The position numbers and the translations under genes are program-made. From positions 438,483-502,482 of the forward strand of contig MEHQ01002413.1 in assembly GCA_008828725.1 (NCBI GenBank): DNA of 64,000 nt. The letters are read 5' to 3'. Below the pieces are notes generated by a model. That model searched no databases, was not told the DNA's origin, and saw only the letters and a program-made list of their open reading frames with translations. Positions 56,101 to 64,000 of this stretch are shown in pieces (within the stretch, counting starts at the first letter, position 1; each line of letters starts with the position of its first letter). This DNA is from Saccharina japonica (taxonomy: Eukaryota > Sar > Phaeophyceae > Laminariales > Laminariaceae).

Positions 56101-59100
56101 ACCGTAGTGGGGGAGGAGGGAGAGGAGCCTACTTTGTGACCCCCGGATCTGAGTTATGACTAGGGAGGGACAAAGACGGAAGTGCGAAGATACTGGATGG
56201 GATGGACAAAAAAATAAAAATAAAAATACATAGTAACTACAGACAGTTACTGGACCAAATATTGTTACGTAGTAAAAATAGGGAAACAAATATATATAGA
56301 TATATATAGATATATATAGATATATAGATATATATATATTATATATCGTTTTTTCTGTTTACCGTAGGTAGTGGAATTTACTACGCCCCCCCGCAATAGT
56401 ATGAGTATTAGTGTGCTCCTTAAGCCAATGTCGTGGGGACATGTTCGTTTACATGTTCACAACATTGTTCTTGATTTTACCTATATTTGTATTATATAGG
56501 CTATGTTGTATATTTTAAAAATGAAAAAAGAAAAATACAGCTAGCTGTGCCATCGAGGATTTCGTCGAAACTCATCTCTGCTCGTAGCTGAATGTAATAC
56601 GTCGATCGCGCGTACTTACGGGTTTTATAGGTCCCCATCATGCAGGATGTAATAGGCTTCGCGTATATGGGATTATATTGGCTATGTTGTATATGGCTAA
56701 TACCTGGTATCGTATACGGGATGGTTCACCCGGTAAAAAAATTTCAACTTTTTTTTTTTCTCAAAATCAGGGGGGAGGTACATAGAGCGCCTATACTATG
56801 ATAAAAGTGATTATCACACCCTAAAAAAACTCTGAATATGTGCGACACACATACCCCTACATATTCATATTGTGGACGAGTACGTAGCACGCGTGTTTGT
56901 GCTGCCACTGTTTTATCTGACCCGACCGCTTGTTGCTGTACGTGTGTATGTTGCTCTCGCACGTTTCGATGCTTTACGTAAGCAGGCAGCTCTTTCTGGA
57001 CCAAGGCACAGGAGGGCCTTTGGGCACGACAAGGCATTGAGGAGTACAAGGCCAGTCATGGAGGAAAGGTGGGCCTCTGGGGACCCCCCCTGGGAACCCC
57101 CCCCCCCCCTGGAAACCCTTTGGGGCCCCTGAGGGCTCCCCCTGGGGACCATCCTCCTCGGAACCCCCTTGGGACTCCCTGGGGACTCCCCCTGCCCCCC
57201 TGAAAACCCCTTGGGATCCCCTGAGGAGTCCCCCTGGGGACCCCCCCCCCCCCCCCTATAAATATATTATATTTATAGGTTGGGTTGGCGTCGGTTGGCA
57301 ACGACGCTGTAAAACACGCCACTCGCTGCGTGAGCTAGACAACCAGGGTGCCGTTTTTTTTTTTTATTTTTTTTGGCGGTCACCAAAGCTAGCGGTCGAG
57401 TAGATCATTTGTGCGGGGTGGAGAACCTTTGTTCCGCACAAGGGGAATGGTCGTTTCACGTAGTGTTAATATGGTAAGGCGTCCGCGAGGCAGTTACATA
57501 GTAAAACCCATTGCTGTCTCCGGAAGTGGCCACACCAGAAATTAAATTAACTCATTGAAGCTGTCGTCCATATGCAAGTCCGCCTCAGAGGCGGTTCTTA
57601 GCAGGATGCAGCTCGCCCTCCATGCGACTCGCCCAATACCTCACGGCGTTTCGCGCTTGGTGCAAGCAATGTCTGCCTGGTTGGTGAAAACCCAACGCGC
57701 TCCGTCCCGGCATTGTAGGGATGCGAGGGTCTATGGTCATATGACTACGGCCGTGCACAACATGAGTACACCCCCCCCCCCCCCCCCCTTGGAACCCCCT
57801 TGGGACCCCCTGGGGACTCTCCTTGGGAACCCCCCCCATGGAACCCCCTTGGAACCCCCTGGGGAATCTCCCTGGGGACCCCCCCCCTTGGGACCCCCTC
57901 CTCAGGAAGGAGATAATATAATCAAAACTAACATGTATATATAAACATACCAGGTATGTATGTAATATACTGCTGTATTGAAGACACGAATTAAGCGCCC
58001 AAATGTTGGAGTTTGTCCCTATTTGGAGCATAGCAACGGTGCTCCGTCTCGAAACGGATGCGTGGCCAATGGTCAAACGACTAAGGCAAGCAACATATGA
58101 GCTCCCCCCCCCCCCCTAGTGGAAACGCCGTGAAAAAAAGGCTTGCTATATAGCCGTGAAACTACTATCAGTCTGGTTGTAAATATTCCATACAAAACAC
58201 GCCAAGATAGTTCCGACGAATAATATATCATGCCACTCTCTATGTATGTACCGAAATACAAGCAGCTTTTATATTGAATGCTAATGTATAAAATGTGCTT
58301 ATACGAGCTGGTTCCACGAAAAGACGTACAATTCCACCTTCGGGAAATACCAAACGGAATACTCTGTTTTTTGCAACACTAAAGATATCTACACGACCGC
58401 ATGAACAAGGGGAGCACATCGGCGAAGCGATTTTTGTCGTGCGAGTTGTACTACTGTAGTTACGCGAGATATTGACATTGTCGTACTACTTGGGGAGGCG
58501 CGGAGTGTCGACGCAAGCCAGAGGCACGCTTCTTCTTGATACAGTTCTTCTTGTTGCTTATCTCATGGAGCTCAATTGCGCACAAGAACAGAGTGCGATG
58601 GGAGGGGGCAGTCCATACCTAGACTGTCCCCTGAAGCATGTATCTTCATACATGTACTATCTACGGAGACGTTTCCGTTACTAGCACGTCACATGATCTC
58701 ATACTCGTAGTACGTATCCGCGTGTGTACTCATACTGCTATCCTCTAAGGAGACGTTCCAGTTACTAGCACGCCACGTGACTCGTACCGGTACGTATTGC
58801 ACCGCTTTATAACCGTAGTACGTGATACCATCACACTATTTCACATAGGGATGATATTCCTATAGTTAAATCAAGATAATTTGAAATCAGGCCATATATC
58901 GGTCAGCACGTCGACATATTCGACACTAGACATGTTGACATGATCGCATCAACAAGAGGAAGACGTTCGTGACACGTGTTTTGGTTTGCAAGTCGTGAGG
59001 GGCTTTTATATGAAACGCCTCCCAAAGTACTAGAACAATGTGTATGGGGCAATTTTGGCACCTTATTAGTGGAATATTTACTCCTCACGGGAATCGTTTT

Positions 59101-60048
59101 TGCGCCTTGGTTTTTGAGAGTTATGACACGAATTTTGACACGGTTGTGCGCACAACAATACGAAACAACTACTGTAGCGACTGGCCTTTTTTGAACAAAA
59201 AAAAACACGTGCATGAGGAACGATCAAAGTTGCCAAAACAAATCAGAAAATATGGAAAAGTGTACCTAAAGAACGAAAACATATTATTTTAAAAAAAGGC
59301 CAGCCGTGAGTTTTGTCTTCGTGTCGTGACGCACATCCCTGCCATGTTTCGTTTTCCAACTCTAAAAAAACCAAGGCGCAAAGTTGCGAAGGCGTAAAGC
59401 TCTGGCTGTCGCCGGAACCAGCTCGTATGTATGGACAGAGTGTAACGGCCGAGTGAATCGTCAATTTGATGGTAAGATTCAAGATTTGGACGACATTTTC
59501 CCAGCAACGCCATCACTTTTTTCAGCGCGTGCCCCCCGCCTCCATGATTTTGATAAAACCGGCTCTGAATTTCGTCCCAAGGGGTGTGTGTTATTTTTAT
59601 TAAGGTATACGATAACAATGGACCAGTTCGATTTAATGTTCATAATAAACAATACCCGGTAAAAAAAACGACTTATCCCACGGTATACCGTATACGGGGG
59701 TTTTGCGGTTAGTTTTTGCCTTCTGAGGCAATTGTTTTTTACTGACTATGAGTAAACTCCTCAAGTGAGTTATAACTACCGGTTATATATACCTGGTACG
59801 TTTTGTGACGGTTTTACCGGTACCTTTGTTTCATGACTACGTATCGCATCGAAGTCTTGGTCGGAATTACTGCTACGTATGGTTTTCGTGGATGGCTAAG
59901 GCTGTGCGTTTTTTTTTCACATTGCACCGCCCCTGTTCCTTTTTTCGGTTTCGTCCCGCCTTTGTTTTTTTTGTTGGTGTCTATTTTATTTCGACAGGTT
60001 CCTGACAGGCACGGGTGGAAGAGGGCTCGAAGTCATGCCGCGGGGTGA
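43759..60048 (+). CDS. Four-EF-hand protein (calcium-binding), at least 6 firm or likely exons
   Basis: Calcium-sensor-like protein. Supported exons: 46143-46272, 46779-46868, 49753-49888, 53166-53278, 56986-57068, all joining in phase; likely 5' exons 43759-43829 and 44818 onward; possible last exon 59998-60048. Spliced order: QLSKLKGIFEGVDAGNTG (EF1, degenerate loop), MVGVNPEGELSF (EF2, degenerate), then LFRQYDIDDSGAIDEQEF (EF3, canonical) and DFDANSDGLIDFDEFR (EF4, canonical), then the family-typical tail FPAFRLQDSLQRQFL, FWTKAQEGLWARQGIEEYKA and SHGGK. Two intact loops and two decayed ones suggest EF3-EF4 is the working Ca2+-binding pair. The architecture is the one seen in protist EF-hand proteins with an FPAFRLQ-type tail; no enzyme domain is seen. 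5' end and last exon are uncertain. Confidence 0.8.
43836..44275 (+). repeat. (CTTGT)n then (CTGT)n array
   Basis: About 28 CTTGT pentamers (43840-43980), a transition of CTGTCTTGT units, then about 60 CTGT tetramers to about 44250. Starts within 10 bp of the donor at 43830. False Asp/Lys/Arg/Gln or Cys/Leu/Ser frames on both strands. Confidence 0.98.
44448..44532. mobile_element. MITE family E
   Basis: CCACTCTGGTCCGAACTATA to TCATATTCTGGATCAGAGTG, a near-perfect inverted repeat with TAAGGACC and GGTCCTCA inner arms. Confidence 0.85.
44818..44890 (+). CDS. EF-hand gene, likely exon with unclear 3' end
   Basis: After a T/C-rich tract and GCGGAAAG| the frame reads ARERELAKIEDNRRAVRMLI and PNNEG. 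A charged helix followed by such a segment is expected just before LSKLKGIFE of the next exon. The 3' boundary is blurred: a 27-bp sequence (ACAATGAAGGCATTAGTC...) is doubled and followed by a 22-bp G-run and GTACTCAT, the inverted border of a family B element, which may have landed on or near the donor. GCA|GTGCGA is an alternative, in-phase donor. Confidence 0.45.
44930..45075 (-). mobile_element. Family B element (inverted), G-run border
   Basis: G-run then GTACTCATTTTTTGCTTGCC, ATCACGCATCCCTTTCGATA, TGGAGCACG; inverse of the family B 3' part. Confidence 0.82.
45076..45445 (+). repeat. Tandem array, about 105-110 bp unit, three copies
   Basis: Units begin GAGAGCTGGAAAGTAAAAGC, GATGG and contain ATGCACTGTTTAGTTTAGGC, CCT. 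The first follows TTTGTCCAG, so GAGCTGGAAA|GTAAAAG may be a repeated small junction (RELES...), but exon status is unproven. Confidence 0.8.
45744..46142 (+). repeat. 133-bp tandem array ending exactly at an EF-hand exon acceptor
   Basis: Three units: GCAGCTTTTATTTCAATAAT, GCCATTCACA, CATTTCTTATTCCACTCTC, CCCTCAAATCAAGCTTCGAA then a terminal CAG. Units end at 45876, 46009 and 46142; only the last CAG is the acceptor for the exon at 46143. Confidence 0.92.
46143..46272 (+). CDS. EF-hand exon (EF1)
   Basis: 43 codons plus 1 nt: LSKLKGIFEGVDAGNTGMVF, CSEILQLLDMVKSPFTDHLF, NMV. The loop DAGNTGMVFCSE keeps Asp1 and Glu12 but has Gly at position 3 and Phe at 9. Donor G|GTATGT, phase 1. Confidence 0.9.
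46438..46555 (-). mobile_element. SINE fragment
   Basis: CTAGTCGTAACTCAGATCCG, GGGTCACAAAGTAGGCTCTG, CCCCCACTACAGTTCTTTCC match the SINE body; no tRNA head or A-tail. Confidence 0.85.
46779..46868 (+). CDS. EF-hand exon (EF2)
   Basis: Takes phase 1 and reads VNPEGELSFCHLCRILVTYC, VFSKDDILH; ends T|GTGAGT in phase 1. The EF2 loop region has lost most ligands, but the flanking helices (LCRILVTYCVFSKDDIL) are family-typical. Acceptor TGCACACAG|. Confidence 0.9.
46925..47105 (-). mobile_element. Family A 3' part (inverted)
   Basis: GTGGGGTGTACTCACTAGCA, CGCATGGCCGTAGTCGTATG, CCCTACAATGCCGGGACGGG: the family A 3' region read inverted. Confidence 0.85.
47285..48037. mobile_element. Large inverted repeat, about 280-bp arms, 195-bp spacer
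   Basis: Left arm (about 47285-47565) starts ATTATTCGGGATCGGGAACC and includes GAACACGCGAACAGACAGGG; right arm (about 47760-48037) is its inverse complement with few differences, ending TTCCCGATCCCGAATAAT. Spacer holds CTCCATCCCCTCACCATCG. No transposase-like frame. Confidence 0.93.
48040..49130. other. Unique sequence in an EF-hand gene intron
   Basis: Several short frames on both strands (for example one starting MADSLGLRPDFPTTFLRAHN near 48503), none with splice-phase support or a recognised motif. Possibly an old, degraded element. Confidence 0.3.
49135..49240 (+). repeat. Family G half-unit
   Basis: CTCAACCCATTTAGGACTGG, AGTCCCGATGTGGGTACAAA, ACTTAGAATTAGAGTG. Confidence 0.8.
49405..49715 (+). 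repeat. Long pyrimidine-only tract before the EF3 exon
   Basis: About 310 bp almost entirely C and T, ending about 40 bp before the acceptor at 49752. An extreme polypyrimidine tract. Confidence 0.93.
49753..49888 (+). CDS. EF-hand exon (EF3 and start of EF4)
   Basis: Completes Phe, then LFRQYDIDDSGAIDEQEFRE, LARTVNNASPMFPGNFAKAL, QDFD and two bases of Ala. EF3 loop DIDDSGAIDEQE has Asp1, Asp3, Ser5, Asp9 and Glu12. Donor GACGC|GTGAGT splits the EF4 loop. Confidence 0.95.
49845..50245 (+). repeat. Exon-intron junction array of the EF3 exon, about six copies
   Basis: True junction GCAAGACTTTGACGC|GTGAG at 49888; copies with CTTTGACGAGTGTG (49958), GACTTTGACGCGCAAGTACG (50039), GTTGATGCGTAAGTAAGTAC (about 50103), CTGTAACGCGCGAGTACGCC (about 50173) and CTTTTACGCGTATA (about 50236). 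Units of 60-80 bp also include exon-like CCCGGAAATTTC. Confidence 0.9.
50475..50550 (-). mobile_element. SINE fragment
   Basis: TTAGTCGCAAATCAGATACG, GGGTCATATATGAGGCTATC match the SINE body. Confidence 0.65.
50545..50740 (+). mobile_element. Family B element
   Basis: GACTGGTGGCCACAGGCGGC, GAGTAGGAACGGTGCTCCAT, CAAGCAACAAACGAAAACGC and a short C-run. Confidence 0.85.
50745..51085 (+). mobile_element. Family A 3' two-thirds plus a tandem extra 3' end
   Basis: GGAAGTGGCCACACCAGAAA through GGGTCTATGGTCATACGACT, C-run at 51000-51007, then a second copy of the last 75 bp. Confidence 0.9.
52340..53205 (+). repeat. Intron-exon junction array of the EF4 exon, five copies
   Basis: True junction CTTCAG|GAATTCGGACGG at 53166; copies start at about 52359, 52584, 52782 and 52987. 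Each has CTCTTCAG(A)AGTT, CGGGCTGATCGATTTTGACG (exon-like, from GLIDFDE), then a TGATCTGATCTGATC run and CAAACTGGTTCTT. Spacing 225, 198, 205, 179. Confidence 0.92.
53166..53278 (+). CDS. EF-hand exon (EF4 and start of tail)
   Basis: With the preceding GC gives Ala, then NSDGLIDFDEFRAMDKAFPL, LFFPAFRLQDSLQRQFL. The joined EF4 loop DANSDGLIDFDE has ligands at 1, 3, 5, 9 and 12. Donor TTAG|GTGAGC, phase 1. Confidence 0.94.
53500..53578 (+). repeat. Family G half-unit
   Basis: CTTAACCCATTTAGGACTGC, AGTCCCCATGTGGGGACAAA. Confidence 0.8.
53580..53815 (+). mobile_element. SINE, truncated at the tRNA head
   Basis: AAGGAACCAATTTGCTGAGA, GCGTGGGTAGGCGGAATCCG, AACCGTAGTGGGGGAGGAGG, ends GGGGTGGACAAAAAACAAAA. 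Confidence 0.9.
54495..54770 (+). mobile_element. Second tRNA-headed SINE-like element
   Basis: Head GTACAGCTCAGTGGGTAACA (box A-like) and GGGTTCGAATCTCACTTCGA (box B-like), a T-run, then ACGCTTGCTGCGCGTGCGTC, TTTCCGTGGTTTATTTCTGC and GAATGTTATGAGTGATCAAC. The tail region recurs at 53975-54085 and, partly, at 39510. The head does not fold into a full tRNA. Confidence 0.7.
54921..54932 (+). repeat. 12-bp G-run
   Basis: GGGGGGGGGGGG flanked by GTTCAGA and TGTTATAA; no element recognised on either side. Confidence 0.7.
55075..55203. mobile_element. MITE family C
   Basis: AGTAAATAGGACCAAATATT, GTTTAGTAAAAAGAGGG, ACTAGTATTTACTATGTACC. Confidence 0.85.
55585..55925 (-). mobile_element. CCTTATA element (family D), copy 2
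   Basis: Border GGGGGTCCCCCAATAAGGCG; three copies of an 85-bp unit with TATAAGGCGGTCAAAATCGC, TTGGCGCCACTGGGGAAT and CATAACCCGGAGTGAATAAG; right border CACCGCCTTGTTGGGGGACC. The borders are inverted repeats. Confidence 0.88.
56010..56228 (+). mobile_element. SINE, truncated at the 5' part
   Basis: GCGTGGGTAAGCACAATTAG, AACCGTAGTGGGGGAGGAGG, ends GGGATGGACAAAAAAATAAA. Confidence 0.9.
56240..56402. mobile_element. MITE family C expanded by an AT dinucleotide run
   Basis: GGACCAAATATTGTTACGTA, then about 55 bp of GATATATATA units in the middle, then TTTACCGTAGGTAGTGGAAT and a C-run. Confidence 0.75.
56986..57068 (+). CDS. EF-hand gene, C-terminal tail exon
   Basis: Takes phase 1 from 53278 (giving Gly) and reads SSFWTKAQEGLWARQGIEEY, KASHGGK; acceptor CGTAAGCAG|, donor AAG|GTGGGC. 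The FW...R..IEEY....HGG pattern is the expected tail of this EF-hand family, so the join across a 3.7-kb intron is well supported. Confidence 0.82.
57072..57255. repeat. GGGACCCCC minisatellite, left part
   Basis: Irregular CCTGGGGACCCCC and CCTTGGGACTCCC units. Interrupted by family A copy 5 and continuing at 57785-57905. Confidence 0.88.
57240..57789 (+). mobile_element. Family A element, copy 5
   Basis: 17-bp C-run, TATAAATATATTATATTTAT, AGGTTGGGTTGGCGTCGG, conserved blocks to CATGAGTACACCCCCCCCCC with an 18-bp C-run. Sits inside a GGGACCCCC minisatellite, so the target was C-rich. Confidence 0.96.
57785..57906. repeat. GGGACCCCC minisatellite, right part
   Basis: Units TTGGAACCCCCTTGGGACCC continue the pattern seen left of family A copy 5. 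Confidence 0.88.
57960..58110 (+). mobile_element. Family B 3' part
   Basis: ATTAAGCGCCCAAATGTTGG, GCAACGGTGCTCCGTCTCGA, AAGGCAAGCAACATATGAGC and a 14-bp C-run. Confidence 0.85.
58232..58312. mobile_element. MITE family E
   Basis: CCACTCTCTATGTATGTACC, GAAATACAAGC and the inverse-type AAAATGTGCTTATACGAGC. Confidence 0.65.
58320..59700. other. Unique sequence, no supported exon
   Basis: Includes an imperfect 110-bp duplication at 58660-58790 (GGAGACGTTTCCGTTACTAG and GGAGACGTTCCAGTTACTAG) and a frame at 59384-59662 starting MRRRKALAVAGTSSY. Nothing fixes an exon by phase. Confidence 0.3.
59998..60048 (+). CDS. Possible last exon of the EF-hand gene
   Basis: After a strong pyrimidine tract and ATTTCGACAG| a phase-0 frame reads VPDRHGWKRARSHAAG then TGA. 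It would join HGGK of the exon ending at 57068. The short sequence carries no family signature, so this rests on the acceptor and phase. Confidence 0.35.
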   Translation, partial: VPDRHGWKRARSHAAG

Positions 60049-60317
60049 TATATATCTATCGGTCTCTTTCGGCCGGCCTACAGTCTACAGCGCACCACAG
60101 CTGCTATGATAGAAGATGTTTTGTGCGTTTTTTTCAAGCTTTGTGTGGTTGGTCATTTTTTCTTCGCATTTTAGTTTGTTGGGAGGTAGGTACATCGCAA
60201 CCTCTGCTGTGAGTTATTCATACATGGCAGCCGATGGTATACCTCTAACACATCAGCAACGTTCTATTTTTTCGCTTCAAGGTTACGCGTAGTGGTTCAG
60301 GAAGGTTATGTTGCATA

Positions 60318-60402
60318 CCGCTATGTCCCGAAATATAATAAACGTTTTTATTCAATATTAATGTGTAAAATGTGCTTTATATTTAGGGACATAGTGGTGT
60401 AA
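60318..60402. mobile_element. MITE family E
   Basis: CGCTATGTCCCGAAATATAA to GCTTTATATTTAGGGACATA, near-perfect inverted arms. Confidence 0.88.
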
Positions 60403-60970
60403 TGTTTCGAGATGTACGTACAACGCCATAAATAATAGCAGTAAACTGAGTACCCAGGTATCTCCTATTAAATAACAGATTGCTCGTATACCAGGTTTGC
60501 ACGAGCGGCGCGAGCTACGATAGGGGGTATAGAGCACTTTTTTGCCTTAAAAGGCAAATATTTTCTGAATAACGGGGGGCTCTTGCTCCTTAACCCAAAA
60601 TCGTCCGTTTTTTTTTTTTTTCATTTTTATGTTGCCAATTTTTTCGTTTTTCTTCTTGGGCCATGGGGATTGTTAAATCAGGTACGAGTCGTAGCGCTTT
60701 TAGTTTCCTCCAAAATCATTGTTTTGACTACTGCAGGTATTGAGGTCCTCACGTGGACACCACCATCCGAAAAAAACATGGTGTGTGTGTGTGCACCTCG
60801 GACCTTAACATAGCATGCGTGGAACCCGCTCTTTTGTTTTGTTCCAAGCGTACTTCCACGCGCCTGTTTACAACGGGAGGAGGGAAGAGAGGGAGAGAGC
60901 AAGAGAGAGGGCGGAGGTAGGCAGAGACCATACGTAGCGATACAGAGGAAGACATTTAGAGAGGGATTGA

Positions 60971-60972
<2 letters not shown>

Positions 60973-61011
<39 letters not shown>
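60973..61011 (+). repeat. 39-bp uninterrupted G-run
   Basis: Flanked by GAGGGATTGAGA and TGCTAGCTTCACC, at the end of a GA/GGA-rich tract starting at about 60880. Confidence 0.97.
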
Positions 61012-61012
<1 letters not shown>

Positions 61013-61189
61013 GCTAGCTTCACCGACCCGCTTGGATAGGGTCTCAGCTCACCTGGCAGGAATAAGGTGACACGAGCCCAAACTTCTTTGCTACTTTTAC
61101 TACCACCACGACCTTAACGCCTTGTCGAGAAATAGACGGCCATCGAGAAAATGGTTCCTGAAAAATAATACAGGCCCACGTAGAGAGTT

Positions 61190-61912
61190 TATTTTTTGGC
61201 ATACATAGAAGTAAGACAGAAGAGCGACGAGAAGACATGCATACCATACTATGGGAACCCCCTTCTGGGGACCCCCCTTATGGGAACCCCCTTGTGGGGA
61301 CCCCCCCTTTGGGACCCCCCCTCCCTGACAAGGGGCCCCCTCCCCCGAAGCCCCCCCCCTAAAATAAATGGGCATCCCCCTTGGTTTACACAATATGCTA
61401 CAGGGGGAAACTGCTGTAGTTAACCGATCCACTCGGACACAGGCATAAAAGTGAAGACAGAAGAGCGACGGAGAGAGATGTGTAGCATATTATTGGACCC
61501 CCTTTATGAGATCCCCCCTTTGGGACCCCCCCCTTTGAAAAAGGGACCCCCCACCCCGAAGGACACCCCCCCAGAAAACAATTTGGGCACCCCCCTTGAA
61601 ATGCATGGTATGCTACAGAGGGGAAACTGCTGTAGTTGATCGATCCACTCGGACACAGACATAGAAGTCACGACAGAAAAGCGACGGGAAGAGATGTGCA
61701 GCACATTATGGGACCCCCTTCGTGGGGCCCCCCCTTTGTGGGACTCCCCATTTGTGTGGAACCCCCCCCCCTTTGGGAACCCCCTCTCCGAAAAGGGACC
61801 CCCCCCCGAAGGGCGCACCCCCCCAAAAAACAAAATGGGCACCCCCCTTGAAATACATCATATGCTGCAGCGGGCTGTTGCTTGTTTTGTTGTAGTTGAC
61901 CAATCCGCTCGG
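61190..61912 (+). repeat. Tandem array, about 225-245 bp unit, three copies, with GGGACCCCC core
   Basis: Each copy: ACAGAAGAGCGACGGGAAGA, a run of GGGGACCCCCCTTTGGGAAC-like units, AATGGGCACCCCCCTTG, ATATGCTACAGGGGGAAACT, GCTGTAGTTGACCGATCCAC and TCGGACACAG. Copies at about 61190-61440, 61441-61665, 61666-61912. Confidence 0.92.
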
Positions 61913-61949
61913 GACACAAGAGCATCTTTAGAGAAATACGTAATGATTG

Positions 61950-62412
61950 CCAAGCAGTGGGGGTATCCCGATATACGGGGGTCTGAGCAAGGCGGTGTCC
62001 CGATATAAGGCGGTTTGTGTAAGGCGGTATCCCATATAAGGCGGTCTGTGTAAGGCGGTGTCCCGATATAAGACGGTCCGTGTAAGGGGGTATCCTGATA
62101 TAAGGCGGTCTGTGTAAGGCGGTGTCCCGATATAAGGCGGTCTGTGTAAGGCGGTATCCTGATATAAGGCGGTCTGAGTAAGACGGTATCCCGATATAAG
62201 GCGGTACGTGTAAGGCGGTATCCTGATATAAGGCGGTCTGAGTAAGACGGTATCCCGATATAAGGCGGTACGTGTAAGGCGGTATCCTGATATAAGGCGG
62301 TCTGAGTAAGACGGTACCCCGATATAAGGCGGTCTGAGTAAGGCGATATCCCGATATAAGGCGGTCTGTGTAAGGCGGTATTCCGATATAAGGCGGTCAA
62401 AATGACACGCAT
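61950..62412 (-). mobile_element. CCTTATA element (family D), copy 3, long array
   Basis: About 25 alternating units CCCGATATAAGGCGGTCTGT and GTAAGGCGGTATCCTGATAT, ending GCGGTCAAAATGACACGC. Larger than copies at 10690 and 55585; the C-rich borders are lost. Confidence 0.92.
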
Positions 62413-62419
62413 CCCACGG

Positions 62420-63060
62420 TAGGTAGGGGTTGCAGTTAGTTTTTGCCTTCGGAGGCAAACTTTTGTCACTGGGACCCGTAGAACTCCTCAAGAGACCAAC
62501 TATACCGGTTAGTATGATAAAACTCACGATTGTATTGTTTTTCACGATTAGCGCATAGAAACGTGGGTCGGATTTCGCTATCAAAATTCTTCGACAGTCT
62601 CACGCTTCGAGTTAGACGTTGAGCTCCTCCTCGTGTGACGGGGAGTTCAGAAAATAAGCCACCGCCCCTGCAAGCGTATTTCACAGTTATGATAGCAGAT
62701 TTTCTAAAAAAAAAAGCCATCGCCGCCGTCCTTACCCGCACGGTAAGAAGTGTGACGATTACAGCCACGGTCGCTGCGTGGTTGTGACTGGGAGACGTGA
62801 CAAACAAATTGGTGCCCAGGACAAACACAATGCAAGGAGTCGTACGGCACAGATGCAACATAATCCTACTCGAGCATATGTCTTGGCCCTCGCGCTGCTC
62901 GTAGACGCTTCCTAAAAGTATCGTTGTTTTTCGTCGCTATTCCTTATATCCCTCATATCCGTTATATTCCTTAAAATGTGCCTTAAAAGGTACCTTAAAA
63001 GGGGATCCGTGCCAAAGGCTCAGGAACCAGGTCCAGTTCCATCTTCAGAGCTGTTGATTG
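62420..63060. other. Unique sequence, no supported gene
   Basis: GCCTTCGGAGGCAAAC hairpin near 62439 and short frames only. The block at 62620-62900 is GC-rich and unrepeated. Confidence 0.3.
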
Positions 63061-63061
63061 G

Positions 63062-63182
63062 GCCATAGTAAATACTAGTAAATAGAACCTACGGTAAACA
63101 CAGAAACCTAGTATATTTACCTATTTTTAGTAGCAATATTTGGTCCTATTATATGATATTTACTATGGTCCTCCTGAAATAG
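63062..63182. mobile_element. MITE family C
   Basis: GGGCCATAGTAAATACTAGT, ACCTACGGTAAACACAGAAA, TATTTACTATGGTCCTCC. Confidence 0.88.
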
Positions 63183-63634
63183 CGGTACCTGCTCTGATAT
63201 ATATATATATACTATATATGTATATATATATATTTGAATATATATAATAATAGAGGCGTGCTACGGTTAGAGGTAGCAAGGTATACCTTTTTTTGGCTGA
63301 ATCGTTTTCTGAACGATCGGGTTCCTTAACCTCAATTCGTCGTTTTTTCATTTTTTTGTGACGAATAATGGTTCAGAGTATACTTCGGCCATGCGATTTC
63401 TCATCCGGCAGCACTTTTATTTTCCTCTAGAATCATTTTTTCGGTGAGGTATGACGCAGGGGCTCAGAAAAAAACATGGTGCACCTCTAGGGGTGTACGA
63501 TACATATACCTACTTTTCCTCAGGAGCTCTTTACTGTAGTAATATGTCAAAACTGGGTTTGAGAAAAAACATGCGAGCGCAACCGGACGACCTATTAATA
63601 GGTATGCAAGGAATAGCATGTAAAAGAAAAGATG

Positions 63635-64000
63635 CTTTCCCAACGATAAGGCAACCTTGTAAGGCATATATAAATATGCCTTATTGCCTTATAAGGCGTA
63701 TGCCTTATTGGGTAGTAGTTCCTCAGTAGAGGAGCATACTATTGATAAGTCAGTAATAGTCAGTATTACTATTTTGGAGTCAGTCATAAATGGTTTTCCA
63801 ACGATACGGCATGCCTTGTAAGGCATACGCCTTATTGGGTAGTTCCTCAGTTGAGGGGTATGCTAATAGTCAGTAATAGTCAGTAATAGTCAGTATTAGA
63901 CAGTAATAGTCAGTATTAGTCAGTATTAGTCAGTATTAGTCAGTAGTAGTCAATCAGAAAAGGTTTTCCAGCGATACGGCATGCCTTATAAGGCATACGC
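63635..64000. repeat. Family F array at the right edge
   Basis: Two and a half units of CCAACGATACGGCATGCCTT, GTAAGGCATACGCCTTATTG, GGTAGTTCCTCAGTTGAGG and AGTCAGTATTAGTCAG runs. Continues past the window. Confidence 0.88.

Overview
This is a eukaryotic nuclear window. Genes are split into small exons (about 70-200 nt) by very long introns with GT donors (mostly GTGAG) and CAG/TAG acceptors, and almost everything between exons is tandem repeats and short non-autonomous elements. The gene structure, a bifunctional dihydrofolate/folylpolyglutamate synthase and a protist-type four-EF-hand protein suggest a large-intron protist or alga, perhaps a stramenopile. That placement is an inference; nothing in the window proves it.

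Layout. (1) 1-8.4 kb: parts of a minus-strand gene. A first exon at 8381-8170 encodes a basic N-terminus followed by a membrane anchor, and two well-defined downstream exons lie at 1046-897 and 168-65; the middle of the gene is not resolved. (2) 11.2-26.7 kb: a plus-strand folC/FPGS-type gene. Twelve exons with exactly matching phases join into a 528-residue protein carrying the expected Mur-ligase-family motifs and a probable mitochondrial presequence. (3) 27-38 kb: mostly repeats, with weak signs of another minus-strand gene (anchor-like exon near 34.3 kb, candidate exon at 28.8 kb). (4) 38.6-60 kb: a plus-strand EF-hand gene. Five core exons (46143-53278) and one C-terminal exon (56986-57068) join in phase; the 5' exons (43759-43829, 44818 onward) and the terminal exon near 60.0 kb are less certain. 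(5) 60-64 kb: repeats only.

The most unusual signal is how repeats relate to splice sites. In several introns a tandem array is a repeated copy of the exon-intron junction itself: 35-90 nt of exon, the splice site and some intron, in 2-6 decayed copies. This is seen at donors of folC exons 3 and 7 and of the EF-hand exon ending at 49888, and at acceptors of the EF-hand exon starting at 53166 and of both minus-strand exons below 1.1 kb. Other introns have microsatellites that start at or within a few bases of the donor. A second unusual system is a family of about 530-bp elements (five near full-length copies plus many fragments) bordered by C-runs; read on the opposite strand they begin GTGTAC and end TATAG, so they have GT...AG termini between G-runs, as an intron-like mobile element would.

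Other elements: tRNA-derived SINEs with A-tails, at least three families of short palindromic MITEs, a 446-bp element with perfect 43-bp terminal inverted repeats, a large 280-bp-arm hairpin, CCTTATA-type arrays, and many simple-sequence arrays. No rRNA gene, intact tRNA gene or CRISPR array was found.
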